From DASQBT01 sp963782495 (lineage in GTDB: Bacteria; Pseudomonadota; Gammaproteobacteria; Burkholderiales; Thiobacillaceae), in assembly GCA_963782495.1 (NCBI GenBank), contig CAWAJU010000004.1, positions 1 through 64,000 of the forward strand: 64,000 nucleotides of DNA. Reading direction: 5' to 3'. Both the position numbers and the translations under genes were made by a program. This document shows positions 49,817 through 59,397 of the stretch, piece after piece. The notes under the pieces are model-generated. The model saw nothing but the letters and a program-made list of their open reading frames with translations. It searched no databases and had not been told where the DNA came from. Positions within the stretch are counted from its first letter, which is position 1, and every line of letters starts with the position of its first letter.

Positions 49817-50003
49817 GGGGATTCCTTACAAGCTTGGGTTGCTGAATATTCCTGATCGGGCGCGCCACAATCCGTCCAGCAGCCCTTGAAGTGTGTGGCA
49901 AGTCCAAGACTGTTGTGACAATTGTGGATGGGCACGGCAGACCGACAATAGAGCCCGCGCGCTACAATGATCCTCTGTTCCCCGCCTGCACGCTTCGATT
50001 CCC

Positions 50004-51962
50004 ATGTCTCCCGAGCATCTAGACACTCTTTTTTCCATCGACGGCCCGTTGGCGACGCGACTGAGTGGCTACTCGGTCCGTTCCCAGCAAGTGGCGATGG
50101 CGGAGCGCGTAGCGGCAACCCTGGCACGAAACGGCGTGTTGGTGGCGGAGGCGGGCACCGGCACGGGAAAGACGCTTGCCTATTTGTTGCCGGCGCTGGC
50201 ACAGGGCGGCAAGGTGATCGTGTCCACCGCCACAAAGGCTTTGCAGGATCAGTTGTTCGAGAAGGACATTCCACTTGCGCGGCAAGTCGTTGGTGCGCCA
50301 ATCCAGGTGGCGTGCCTCAAGGGGCGCGCCAACTACGCTTGTCGCTATCACCTGGAACGCAATCTGGCCGACGGCCGTTTCGAGCGCCGCGAGGACCATG
50401 CTTATTTGTCTCGCATTGCGCGCTTTGCCGAAACCTCAAAGAGTGGCGACAAGGCTGAATGCATCTCTGTTCCCGAGTCGCATCCGATTTGGCAGAAGGC
50501 GGTGTCCAGCCGGGAGAACTGCCTGGGCGGCGAGTGCCCGCACTACAAGACCTGTTTTGTCATGGAAGCGCGCAAGCAGGCGCTGGATGCGGAGCTGGTG
50601 GTCGTCAACCACCATCTGTTCTTTGCCGACCTGTGGCTCAAGGACGAAGGCGTGTCCGAACTGCTGCCCGCGTCCAACATGGTCATTCTTGATGAGGCGC
50701 ATCAGCTGGAGGACACCGCCACGACCTTCTTTGGCGATACGCTATCTACCGGGCAGTGCGTGGAACTGGCCGACGATGTGGAGCAGGCGGCACGGATACA
50801 TGCAGGGGACAGCCCGGAACTGGTGAAGCTTGGCGATGCGCTGGCAAAGGCGGCACGCGATGTACGGCTGGTATTTCCGGCCATTCCCGTCAAGCATCCG
50901 GCGGAGGAGGCCCTTAAACAGGCTGAACTTGGCCAGGCACTCGCGACATTGGAGGCCACGCTCGCCGGGCTGAATCAGGCCTTGGAGCACCAGGCGGAGC
51001 GAGCGCAGGAACTGGCCCAGTGCCGGGGCCGGGCCGAGGCGTTGCGTTCCCAACTGGCGCGCTGGCGCGATGAGGAACAGACCGATAGGGTGCGCTGGCT
51101 GGAAACCACGGCGCGTGGCGTGCTGCTGCACAGCACGCCATTATCGGTGGCGGAGCTGTTTGGCCAGCGGGTCAAGGACGACGCGCGCGCCTGGGTGCTG
51201 ACTTCCGCGACACTGTCTGTGGCGGGCGATTTCAGTCACCTGCTATCACGCCTTGGACTGGAGGGCGCGGAAACGCTTGCCGTGGACAGTCCCTTCGACT
51301 ATCCGAGACAGGGTGTGCTGTATGTCCCCGAAAACCTGCCCGAGCCCAACCGGCCGGAACACACCGAAGCGGTGGTGGATGCGGCGCTGCCCGTCATTGC
51401 GGCCAGCGGCGGACGCGCGTTTCTGCTGTTCACGAGCTTCCGCGCCCTGGATCGTGCCCGTGCACGCATCGAGACAGCGTTCAAGGAACGGGGCTGGGAT
51501 TATCCACTGCTCGTTCAGGGCGATGCCCCCAAGAACAAACTGCTGGATGCGTTTCGCAGTGCGGGCAACGCCGTGCTGCTGGGTGCCTACAGCTTCTGGG
51601 AAGGGGTGGACGTACCGGGAGAGGCGCTGTCCGTTGTCATCATCGACAAGCTGCCCTTTGCACCCCCCGACGATCCGGTGACCGCCGCCCGCATTCGCCA
51701 TCTGGAATCAAGCGGCGGCAATGGTTTCATGGAATTTCAGTTGCCCGCTGCGGCGATCGCGCTCAAACAAGGAGCAGGGCGACTGATACGCACGGAAACT
51801 GACCGCGGGGTGCTGATGCTGTGCGACCCGCGCCTGGTCAGCAAGGCCTATGGCAAGCGCCTGCTCGCCGCGCTGCCGCCCATGATCCGCACGCGGCGGC
51901 TGGAGGTGGTGCAGGCGTTCTTTGCCCGCGCGCCGGAGCCAAACGCTTTGAGCCCAGCCTGA
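50004..51962 (+). CDS. yoaA: DinG/YoaA-family ATP-dependent DNA helicase
   Basis: A 652-residue superfamily 2, XPD-like helicase. Walker A is VAEAGTGTGKTLAYLLPA; motif II is MVILDEAHQLED. Four Cys in the ANYACRY and ENCLGGECPHYKTC region bind a 4Fe-4S cluster. Motif VI is GAGRLIRTETDRGVL. YoaA aids repair of stalled forks in E. coli with the chi subunit of polymerase III. GTTCC-rich sequence precedes the ATG. It stands alone. Confidence 0.92.
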   Translation: MSPEHLDTLFSIDGPLATRLSGYSVRSQQVAMAERVAATLARNGVLVAEAGTGTGKTLAYLLPALAQGGKVIVSTATKALQDQLFEKDIPLARQVVGAPIQVACLKGRANYACRYHLERNLADGRFERREDHAYLSRIARFAETSKSGDKAECISVPESHPIWQKAVSSRENCLGGECPHYKTCFVMEARKQALDAELVVVNHHLFFADLWLKDEGVSELLPASNMVILDEAHQLEDTATTFFGDTLSTGQCVELADDVEQAARIHAGDSPELVKLGDALAKAARDVRLVFPAIPVKHPAEEALKQAELGQALATLEATLAGLNQALEHQAERAQELAQCRGRAEALRSQLARWRDEEQTDRVRWLETTARGVLLHSTPLSVAELFGQRVKDDARAWVLTSATLSVAGDFSHLLSRLGLEGAETLAVDSPFDYPRQGVLYVPENLPEPNRPEHTEAVVDAALPVIAASGGRAFLLFTSFRALDRARARIETAFKERGWDYPLLVQGDAPKNKLLDAFRSAGNAVLLGAYSFWEGVDVPGEALSVVIIDKLPFAPPDDPVTAARIRHLESSGGNGFMEFQLPAAAIALKQGAGRLIRTETDRGVLMLCDPRLVSKAYGKRLLAALPPMIRTRRLEVVQAFFARAPEPNALSPA

Positions 51963-52006
51963 TTGCCGCTTCGCAAACGCTTTACTCAACTGGCCGCGGC
52001 GCTCAC

Positions 52007-52273
52007 TCAGGCAAATATCATCCACATGCCTGCCAACATCAGCGGCCAGGCAAAGGCGGGGTGGAACACGTGCCGCCACAGCGACGAGGTCGGCACGAAA
52101 CCCACGCCATGCACGAAACCCGCGCTGATACCCAGCATGACCAAGGCAAGCGCGCCGTGCGAGGGCATGCTGCCTACCCGCCCCAGGGCAATCGGATAGA
52201 TCAGGATCACCAGGGTCAGGGCGCTGGCTGCCAGCAGCGATATCGCGCGGGCGAGGCGGCCGTGCAGGTTCAT
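52007..52273 (-). CDS. YbgE-like small inner membrane protein
   Basis: An 88-residue protein. The ATG at 52273 follows AAGGGGG, whereas a longer frame upstream lacks a site. Two to three membrane helices are visible (ISLLAASALTLVILIYPIAL; LALVMLGISAGFVHGVGF; FAWPLMLAGMWMIFA). GRVGSMPSHGALALVMLG and SAGFVHGVGF match YbgE-type proteins of the cyd operon as I recall. No cytochrome bd genes are seen here; it lies downstream of the aminotransferase. Confidence 0.65.
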   Translation of the reverse strand: MNLHGRLARAISLLAASALTLVILIYPIALGRVGSMPSHGALALVMLGISAGFVHGVGFVPTSSLWRHVFHPAFAWPLMLAGMWMIFA

Positions 52274-52385
52274 CTTCAAGCCCCCTTGAGCAGCGTGGGC
52301 GGCCGGAGTGACGGCTTCCGGTTCCAGGTGCGGCAATCTTCGGGATCGGGTGCCTGGTCACACGGCTCCGCGATGGTTGTCGCCT

Positions 52386-53387
52386 TCAAAGCAGTTCCTT
52401 CAGCGCGTCGAGGAAGTGCGCATTGTCCTCCGGCAGCGCGGTGGTCACGCGCATGAATCCCGCTCCAAGCCGCGCACCGTTCAGCGGCTTGATCAGGACG
52501 TTGCTCGCCTTGAGCTTTTCCGCCAGAACGGCGGTGTTTGCGGGCGCGAAGTCGGCCAGGAAAAAGTAGGTTTCCGAGGGAAAGGTTCTCACCCTCAGAG
52601 CTTCGAGTTCGTTCGCAAGGGTGATCGCCCAATTCCGCAGCATGTTTGCCCGCGCGCGGATTTTTTCCTCGTTCTGCAACGTGGCGATGGCAGCGGCCTG
52701 GCTGGCGCGTGCCAGAGGATAGGCGTCATTGTTGCGATTCAGATCATCGGCCAGCGTTTCGGGCAGGATGGCATAACCGACGCGGAAGCCAGCCAGGCTG
52801 TGCGCTTTGGAAAGGGTGCGGGTGACCAGCAGGTTGGCGTGCTGCGACGCCAGATGCGCCACGCTTTGACCGGCCATGCCGATGAACGCTTCATCGACCA
52901 GAAAATGGCTTGCACGGTGGCGCTTGAGCAGATCGGGCAAGGGCGCCATGTCGAACGTCCCGCCGTTGGGATTGTTCGGATTGACGATCACGACCAGGCT
53001 CGTGCCTTCCGGGATGCGGAGCTCGCTCAGGTCGAAGGCGAAGTTTCGCTCGGGTTCAAGCCGCGTTTCGGTGACGGATTGCGCGATTTCCGGAAACAAG
53101 GCATAGGTGGGGGTGAGCAAATGCACTTGGCGTCCCAGGCGCTGGAAGATCTGGCGCAGGATCAATTCGGACCCGGCATTGATGTGGATCAGGCGCTCCG
53201 GCACGCCGAGCTGGGCAGCGATCAGTTGACGCAAGGGCCCTGAGTAAGGCTCGGTGTAGAAGTTGCTCCGGGGCAGCTCGGCCCGGGCGGCCGCGATGGC
53301 CTCGTCGAGTGGCGGCAGCGGGTTTTCGCACAACAGCATCTTGACACCCTGGAAAGTGGCGCCGCCTTTTTCCGAAACGATGTTCAT
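52386..53387 (-). CDS. HisC-like PLP aminotransferase
   Basis: A 333-residue fold-type I aminotransferase. INAGSELILRQIF is the phosphate-binding region, VVIVNPNNPNGG the NPxNPxG substrate loop and FLVDEAFIGM the Asp that pairs with the pyridine nitrogen. TRTLSKAHSLAGFRVGYAI carries the PLP Lys. The layout resembles histidinol-phosphate or threonine-phosphate transaminase (HisC/CobD type) but is shorter in the N-terminus than many HisC. Its start overlaps the end of the ferritin-like gene. The exact substrate is uncertain. Confidence 0.85.
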   Translation of the reverse strand: MNIVSEKGGATFQGVKMLLCENPLPPLDEAIAAARAELPRSNFYTEPYSGPLRQLIAAQLGVPERLIHINAGSELILRQIFQRLGRQVHLLTPTYALFPEIAQSVTETRLEPERNFAFDLSELRIPEGTSLVVIVNPNNPNGGTFDMAPLPDLLKRHRASHFLVDEAFIGMAGQSVAHLASQHANLLVTRTLSKAHSLAGFRVGYAILPETLADDLNRNNDAYPLARASQAAAIATLQNEEKIRARANMLRNWAITLANELEALRVRTFPSETYFFLADFAPANTAVLAEKLKASNVLIKPLNGARLGAGFMRVTTALPEDNAHFLDALKELL

Positions 53388-53845
53388 GTTTGCCTCTTTC
53401 CGCCCCGATGCTGCCTTCCGCGGCGCCGGCCGCCCCCCGCGAGCCCTTGCGCGCAGCGCTGAAATGCCGTCAGGTGGCGTTGCTGGGAGGCCTCCTGCAG
53501 ATTGCGGAACATGGTGAGAATGTCCGCGCGCTCGGTCGCGGCGAGCAGACGGTCATACAATTCGCCATTGGCGATCTCGGCGGCCATCCCGGCTGCGCAG
53601 GCTTCCTGCAGGCTGGCGTAGCGCGGCATATTGCCCGGCCAGGGATTGGGCGGAATCGGCAAGCCGTAGCGCGTGTACAGGGTGTGCAGCGCGTCGACGT
53701 GGCGCGCCTCGGCGTCGCGGATATTGGTGAACGGCGGTAACGGGCCGAAATCGGCAATGACCTGGTCGTAAGTCGCCCAGGCGCGGTATTCGTCGTCGGG
53801 CGCTTCGTCGAGGGTGTGAATCTCGGATGTGATTGGTTCTGTCAT
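53384..53845 (-). CDS. Ferritin-like protein (DUF2202-type)
   Basis: About 153 residues. An EYRAWATYDQVIADFGP helix, a second helix with EARHVDALHTLYTRYG, then AEIANGELYDRLL and QQRHLTAFQRC, place acidic and His residues like a four-helix ferritin-like di-metal site (E, ExxH, E, ExxH). The tail is very basic (GGGRRRGRQHRGGKR). The ATG at 53845 is taken; a GTG at 53860 is also in frame. It overlaps the aminotransferase by 4 bases. Confidence 0.75.
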   Translation of the reverse strand: MTEPITSEIHTLDEAPDDEYRAWATYDQVIADFGPLPPFTNIRDAEARHVDALHTLYTRYGLPIPPNPWPGNMPRYASLQEACAAGMAAEIANGELYDRLLAATERADILTMFRNLQEASQQRHLTAFQRCAQGLAGGGRRRGRQHRGGKRQT

Positions 53846-54042
53846 GCCTCCATGTCCCACATGAAAGATGGCGGCTCATTTTGCAGACAAGCCCCCGGCA
53901 AGTTAGATCGCCTGTTTTAATGCAAGGACGGAACTGCCGCTGCTGTTCACCGCCAGCAGAGTCTTCAAGTACACGGCTTCGCCTTATTCTTATGGCAGTA
54001 ATGTGCGCGCCACAAAACAAGCTCACTCAAAGCGCTTCAGCG

Positions 54043-54546
54043 TCACGGAAAAGCGGGAATTTCCGGTTCGATGCCGCATTCGGCTTCGGGGTGATGCTTC
54101 TTGACGAGTTCCTGGATTTCCTCGACCCGGTCCTTGGGCACATCGATCATGAACAGGAACTTCCCTTCTTCCATGTCCTCCTCGAACTGCTTAATGCGGC
54201 GATTGCCGATGCTGCTTCCGACCATGCTCGAAATCAATGCGCCAGCGCCGGCGCCCCCCAGGGACGTCGCCAGGACCACGCCGCCGGCCAGCACCGGCCC
54301 GACCGGCAATGCCACCGCGACCAAGCCGGCAACGAGGCCGATCACACCGCCCAAGGCCAGCCCTTGCTCCAGCGCGGGAACAAAATCAGTCTTTTGCATA
54401 TAACCTGCTTCGGGCAGGTTTTCCATCGGGGTGTTGCGCTTGGCCAGAACATGAATGCGGCGCTCTTCGATTCGCGCCAGTAAAAGCTCGTCGACAATCT
54501 TCTTGGAAATCTCGATATTCGGTGCCAGAAAATAGATCCGTCTCAT
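54043..54546 (-). CDS. DUF1269-like membrane protein
   Basis: A 167-residue protein. A soluble N-terminal region (RRIYFLAPNIEISKKIVDELLL; EERRIHVLAKRN) is followed by a hydrophobic Gly-rich middle (LALGGVIGLVAGLVAVALPVGPVLAGGVVLATSLGG). The C-terminal part (FLFMIDVPKDRVEEIQELVKKHHPEAE) resembles DUF1269 proteins. Ends in PEIPAFP, typical of that group. Function unknown. Confidence 0.7.
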   Translation of the reverse strand: MRRIYFLAPNIEISKKIVDELLLARIEERRIHVLAKRNTPMENLPEAGYMQKTDFVPALEQGLALGGVIGLVAGLVAVALPVGPVLAGGVVLATSLGGAGAGALISSMVGSSIGNRRIKQFEEDMEEGKFLFMIDVPKDRVEEIQELVKKHHPEAECGIEPEIPAFP

Positions 54547-54977
54547 CCCTGTGTCTCCTTGGTTGATGGGAGTGGTGCAATCGAATCAGACACGTGTCGA
54601 GTGCGATAAAGATTGGCATCGCCCTTTCCCGTTCGACGGGGCCAATGCAAGTCATTTCGCATCACATTCGCGCGTGTGCTTGCTGTTCATGGTCTTCAAT
54701 ATAGCAGCGGCGATGTAGCTGGGTGGCCGTGTCCATCCCGAGAACTGTTCCAGTATCTGGACTGGATCCGCCACGCCTCACAAGCTGGTCAGCCTCCTCA
54801 TCGTCGTGTTGGCACCGAATGGGCCGAAGCCGTTCGACTGACGCACAGACGGAAGTTTTATGAGCGTGGTCCGTTGCGAAGTTGGCCTCGCCAGGTTCGG
54901 AAGTGAGCTTGACGCGAGTCCGTGTGAGGCCTATAAGTCGGAAACATATTGTTCAGGTCCGAATGAAAGGAGGCAGT
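54547..54977. other. Intergenic region upstream of the selenoprotein
   Basis: About 430 bases with no recognised protein. The promoter of the peroxiredoxin should lie in the last 150 bases. An upstream frame that continues into the peroxiredoxin is not supported before the strong ribosome site at 54966. Confidence 0.4.
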
Positions 54978-55694
54978 ATGGAAGAACAAGCTGTCGGATG
55001 CGCCCGGGTGTCGGGGTCGGTCGCCGGTGAACCACCAGCGGAAAGCCCTTCCGGAATCGAATCAACCGTCAAAAGAGAGGTGACAAGGATGACTGCACGT
55101 GTGGGGCAGAAAGCTCCGGATTTCAACGCGCCAGCGTATTACAAGGGTGGCTTTACCAGCGTCAAGCTGTCCGATTTTGCGGGCAAGTGGGTGCTGCTCT
55201 GTTTCTATCCCGGCGACTATACGTTTGTCTGAGCAACGGAAGTGTCCGCGGTCGCGGCACAGTATCCGGCATTGCAGAAACTGGGAGTGGAAGTCGTCTC
55301 GGTCAGCGTGGACAGCCACTTCGTCCACAAGATGTGGAACGACGACGAATTGAGCAAGATGGTGGATGGCGGCGTGCCCTTCCACATGGCGTCCGATCAG
55401 GCAGGCAATGTCGGGCGGGCATATGGATGCTGGGACGAGAGCCAGGGTATTGAGATGCGCGGTCGTTTCATCATCGACCCGGACGGTGTGATCCAGGCCA
55501 TGGAAGTGCTCACCCCACCGGTCGGACGTAAGGTTGCGGAAACAGTGCGTCAGGTACAGGCCTTCCAGCACGTGCGCGCTACAGGCGGCAAGGAAGCCTG
55601 TCCCGCAGGCTGGGAGCCGGGCAAGGCGACGCTCAAGCCGGGGCCCGATCTGGTCGGGAATGTCTGGAAGGTCTGGAAGCCCTCGATGGAATAA
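54978..55694 (+). CDS. Selenocysteine-containing peroxiredoxin (AhpC/Prx type)
   Basis: About 238 residues if UGA 55230-55232 is read as selenocysteine. AAAGGAGG at 54966-54973 supports the ATG at 54978; the family homology begins at a second ATG (55089, MTARVGQKAPDF), so the first 37 residues are an extension. The domain reads YYKGGFTSVKLSDF, CFYPGDYTFV, then UGA, then ATEVSAVA. In 2-Cys peroxiredoxins the residue after TFV is the peroxidatic Cys, so Sec replaces it exactly. A resolving-type Cys follows in EACPAGW. The SECIS hairpin lies just after UGA, and selA, selB and selC are downstream. It should reduce hydroperoxides in the cytoplasm. Conventional gene callers would split it in two. 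Confidence 0.93.
55230..55260 (+). promoter_or_regulatory. Sec UGA codon and bacterial SECIS hairpin
   Basis: Starting 9 bases after UGA: stem GTG, a bulged U (55245), stem CCGC, loop GGUC (55250-55253), stem GCGG, stem CAC. Every pair is Watson-Crick. E. coli fdhF has the same form: a bulged U at position 17, four stem pairs and a GGUC loop with G23 and U24. Here those positions are 16, 22 and 23 from the U of UGA. SelB binds this bulge and loop. Confidence 0.9.
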
Positions 55695-55722
55695 TCTAGC
55701 CACATTCTTCCCAAGCCTGAAG

Positions 55723-55746
55723 CCCCGCCTTACTGGCGGGGTTTTT
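55723..55746 (+). terminator. Rho-independent terminator after the peroxiredoxin
   Basis: CCCCGCC and GGCGGGG separated by a five-base loop, followed by TTTTT. It lies 29 bases after the stop of the peroxiredoxin and separates it from selA. Confidence 0.85.
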
Positions 55747-55830
55747 GTTGAAGATACCTGGTGACGGCCCATCTTTGCCGTCACCTGCAGTTAGAATGTC
55801 ATTCTCGTTTCTGCCCGGTCGGGTGAAATC

Positions 55831-57235
55831 ATGAATCGACTTTCCCAGCTTCCCTCTGTCGATCGTCTGCTGTCTGACGCAGCAGTCGTCCCTCTGATCG
55901 ACATCCACGGCCGCGCGGTCATCACGCAACTGGTTCGTGCAACGCTGGCTGACGCACGTGAGGCAGCGCGTGCCGGCACGCCGATCCCCGATGCCGCGAG
56001 CCTGGTCGCAACAGTCGACGCCGGCGCGGCGGCACTCGCGCTGCCCAGGCTTCGCCCGGTCTTCAACCTCACCGGCACGGTGCTGCACACCAACCTCGGC
56101 CGCGCGCCGCTGCCGCCGAAGAGGCCATCGCGGCAATGGTCGCGGCCGCGCGCAGCCCCTGCACCCTGGAATACGACATGGAGACCGGCGAACGCGGCGA
56201 CCGCGACGACCATCGTCAGTGAGCTGCTCAGCGAGCTGACCGGCGCCGAGGCGGCCACGGTGGTCAACAACAATGCCGCCGCCGTGCTTCCTGCTGCTGA
56301 ACACGCTGGCGCTGAGGAAGGAAGTGCATCGTCTCGCGCGGCGAGCTGATCGAGATCGGCGGCGCCTTCCGCATCCCGGACATCATGAAGCGTGCCGGCG
56401 CGAGACTGGTCGAAGTCGGCACCACCAACCGCACCCACCTGAAGGACTTCAACGAAGCCGTCACGCCGCGGACCGGCTCATGCTGATGAAGGTCCATGCC
56501 AGCAACTACGCGATCCAGGGCTTCACCGCACGCAGTGCCCGAAAGCGACTTGGCCAGGCTGGCGCATGAGCGCGGGCTGCCCTTCGTCGTCGACCTCGGT
56601 TCCGGCACGCTGGTCGACCTGGACGCGCTGGGGCTTGCCGCACGAACCGACACCGCGCGAGACCATCGCTGCCGGCGCCGATCTGGTGAGCTTTTCCGGC
56701 GACAAGCTGCTCGGCGGTCCACAGGCAGGCCTGCTGGTCGGCAGCAAAGATCTGATTGCCCGAATCAAGAAGAATCCACTGAAGCGTGCGCTGCGCGTCG
56801 GCAAGATCACGATGGCCGCCATCGAAGCCGTGCTGCGCCTCTACCGTGATCCCGACCGCCTGCATGAGCGCCTGACAGCGCTCACTCAACTGACTCGCCC
56901 TGAATCTCGAAATTCGCCTGGCCGCGGAACGTCTGCTGCCGGCGCTGCAGAGCGTGCTGGCTTCGCTGCCCGTGACACTGGAGATCGTCGCGCTCAAGTC
57001 GCAGATCGGCTCGGGTTCGCTGCCGGTCGATCGCCTGCCCTCGGCCGGCTTTGCCATCCGCCCGCAAGGGAAAAAGAGCGGCGTGCTCAATCGCATTGAG
57101 GCCGCGCTGCGAAAACTTGACCGCCCGATCCTCGGCCGCATCGAGGATGGAGCCTTGCTGCTTGACCTGCGCTGTCTGCCCGCGCACGAAGAAACCGAGT
57201 TCGCTGAAGATCTCGCCGGATTCACATGCTCATAG
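55831..57235 (+). pseudogene. selA: L-seryl-tRNA(Sec) selenium transferase, frameshifted as given
   Basis: The whole SelA sequence can be followed from MNRLSQLPSVDRLL (55831) to LPAHEETEFAEDLAGFTCS (57235), about 465 residues. Landmarks include PVFNLTGTVLHTNLGRAPL, LEYDMETGERG, AATVVNNNAAAVL, GELIEIGGAFRIP, and FSGDKLLGGPQAGLL with the PLP Lys. About eight single-base insertions or deletions change frame (near 56115, 56212, 56290, 56327, 56476, 56530, 56636, 56903). SelA converts Ser-tRNA(Sec) to Sec-tRNA(Sec) using selenophosphate and PLP. Either the sequence has errors here, or the gene was broken very recently, since all motifs remain. It overlaps selB by 10 bases. Confidence 0.88.
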
Positions 57236-59154
57236 GCACCGCAGGCCACATCGACCACGGCAAGACCACGCTGGTGAAAGCGCTCACCGGGGTGGATGCC
57301 GATCGGCTGCCGGAGGAGAAGGCGCGCGGGATCACGCTCGACCTCGGCTACGCCTACACAGCGCTTGCCGACGGTTCGGTGCTGGGTTTCGTCGATGTGC
57401 CCGGCCACGAGAAGCTCATCCACAACATGCTCGCCGGCGCGACCGGCATCGACTTCGTTCTGCTGGTCATTGCGGCCGACGACGGGCCGATGCCGCAGAC
57501 GCGCGAACATCTCGAATTGCTCGACCTGCTGGGCCTGACGCAGGGGGCGATTGCCCTCACCAAGATCGATGCGGTCTCGCCGCAACGGCTCGACGCAGTC
57601 CGAGCGGAAGTCGCGGCACTCATCGCCGGCACCGGACTCTCCGGCAGCGCGCTTTTCCGGTATCGGGTCGCACGGGGGAAGGCGTTGCCGCACTGCGCTC
57701 ACATCTGGAGGCCGCGGCCGCCGCATTGCGCCAGCGCCCGGCAGACGGGTCGTTTCCGGCTCGCCATCGACCGCTGCTTCTCGCTTACCGGCATCGGCAC
57801 GGTCGTGACCGGCACGGCGCATTCCGGAACCATCGGCGTCGGCGAAACGGCCACCATTTCCCCGCCGGGTCTGAAGGCGCGCGTGCGCAGCCTACACGTA
57901 CAGGATCGCCCGGCTGAAAGCGGCAGGGCGGGCGAGCGCTGCGCACTTGCGCTCACCGGCGCCTTCGAGAAGAAGGATATTGCGCGCGGCATGTGGGTGG
58001 TCGATCCGGCGCTCGCCATCCCCTTGTCCCGCTTTCACGGCGAATTGCGTGTACCCTTGAGCCAGAGGCCGTTGACGCACATGCAGACTGTGCACGTGCA
58101 CCTCGGCACCGAGGACATCCTTGGCCGGGTTGCTTTGCTCGACTGCCACGAAGTCGGCGCCGGCAGCACGGCACTGGCCGAGATTTTGCTCGAGCGCGAA
58201 ACGCTGGCGCTGCGCGGCGACCGCTTCATCCTGCGGGATGCCGGCGCGCAACGCACGGTGGCCGGCGGCCGCGTGCTCGACATTTTCCCGCCCAGCCGAC
58301 ACAAGCGTGCGTCGCAGCGGCTTGCCCTGCTCGATGCGATGCGCGCCGACGATCCGGCCGTCACCCTTGGGCTTCTGGCCGGCCAGGCCACGGCCGGCAT
58401 CGACCTCGATCGCTTTGCCGTGAGCTGGAACCTGACCGGGGCAGACGCCGAGACGCTGTGGGACCGTGCAGGCCTGCGCGTGATTCGCGATGGCAACGCA
58501 TCGATCGGCTTCGCGGCCGCAGCCTGGGAAACGCTCAAGGCAAAACTGCTCGACGCCCTTGCGCGCGAACATGAGCGCGCCCCGGACATGATCGGCGTCG
58601 AACGTGAACGCCTGCGTCGCATGACCGCGGCCAACTTGCCGCGATTTGCTTTTGATGCGCTCAGCGCGGAACTGCTGGCGTCAGGACAGATCGCGCAGAC
58701 GCGTGCGTGGCTGCACTTGCCTGCCCATCGCGCCAGCGTATCCGCCGCCGACCGCGACCTCTTCGCCGTGCTGAAGCCGTTGCTCGATGCCACGCCTTAT
58801 AACCCGCCGCGGGTGCGAGATGTCTTCAAGGCATCCGGCGTGACGGAAGATTCCGTGCGTCAACTGTTCAAGCGCATCGCCCGTGCCGGCGAGCTATACC
58901 CCGTTGCCAAGGATCACTACTTCACCGCCAATGCAGTCGCCGAACTGGCCGGCATTGTCCGCAAACTCAACGATGAAGACGGGGCGGCACGCGCCGCGCC
59001 AGTGCGCGACATCATATTTGGCGATGGCGGCGGCGGCCGCAAGGTGACGATCCAGATCCTCGAGTTCTTCGATCGCATCGGCTACACTCGGCGCGTGCGC
59101 GACGATCACGTGTTGCGCCGCGAAGGGGCGATGCCTGACTGGGCAACATCATGA
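57226..59154 (+). CDS. selB: Selenocysteine-specific elongation factor SelB
   Basis: A 642-residue translational GTPase. G1 is GTAGHIDHGKTTLVKAL, G3 is VDVPGHEKLIHNML, and G4 reads LTKIDAV. Domains II and III follow, then C-terminal winged helices (about residues 380-640, for example FDALSAELLASGQIAQTRAWLHL) that bind the SECIS. It delivers Sec-tRNA(Sec) to UGA. Between about 57,655 and 57,747 the frame is off by one: the other frame reads FPVSGRTGEGVAALRSHLEA, the expected SelB text, so two compensating single-base changes alter about 30 residues. It overlaps selA and is followed by selC. Confidence 0.93.
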   Translation: MLIGTAGHIDHGKTTLVKALTGVDADRLPEEKARGITLDLGYAYTALADGSVLGFVDVPGHEKLIHNMLAGATGIDFVLLVIAADDGPMPQTREHLELLDLLGLTQGAIALTKIDAVSPQRLDAVRAEVAALIAGTGLSGSALFRYRVARGKALPHCAHIWRPRPPHCASARQTGRFRLAIDRCFSLTGIGTVVTGTAHSGTIGVGETATISPPGLKARVRSLHVQDRPAESGRAGERCALALTGAFEKKDIARGMWVVDPALAIPLSRFHGELRVPLSQRPLTHMQTVHVHLGTEDILGRVALLDCHEVGAGSTALAEILLERETLALRGDRFILRDAGAQRTVAGGRVLDIFPPSRHKRASQRLALLDAMRADDPAVTLGLLAGQATAGIDLDRFAVSWNLTGADAETLWDRAGLRVIRDGNASIGFAAAAWETLKAKLLDALAREHERAPDMIGVERERLRRMTAANLPRFAFDALSAELLASGQIAQTRAWLHLPAHRASVSAADRDLFAVLKPLLDATPYNPPRVRDVFKASGVTEDSVRQLFKRIARAGELYPVAKDHYFTANAVAELAGIVRKLNDEDGAARAAPVRDIIFGDGGGGRKVTIQILEFFDRIGYTRRVRDDHVLRREGAMPDWATS

Positions 59155-59397
59155 ATCATCCTGGAAACCCCAGTTGGACGCGCCCGATGGTGCGTTTGGG
59201 CGTGTGGATGCCGCGAAGCAACGACGCCGCAGGCCGGGGCCTGCAAGGAGGCGCGACAAAGGCAGGCGCGCGACCGGACGTGCCGGCGCGTGCGCAGCGC
59301 TGCCATCCAAATGGTGATCTTCAACGAAGGCAGGCAATTCAGTGTTCAGCCGCCTTCATCGAGGCAATGAGCGATCAACTGCGGTTTTTAGGATCAT

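Noticed and set aside
54882..55232. Peroxiredoxin as a truncated pseudogene ending at UGA
   Set aside because: The frame continues with perfect family sequence to 55694. UGA stands exactly at the catalytic Cys, a SECIS hairpin follows and selABC are adjacent.
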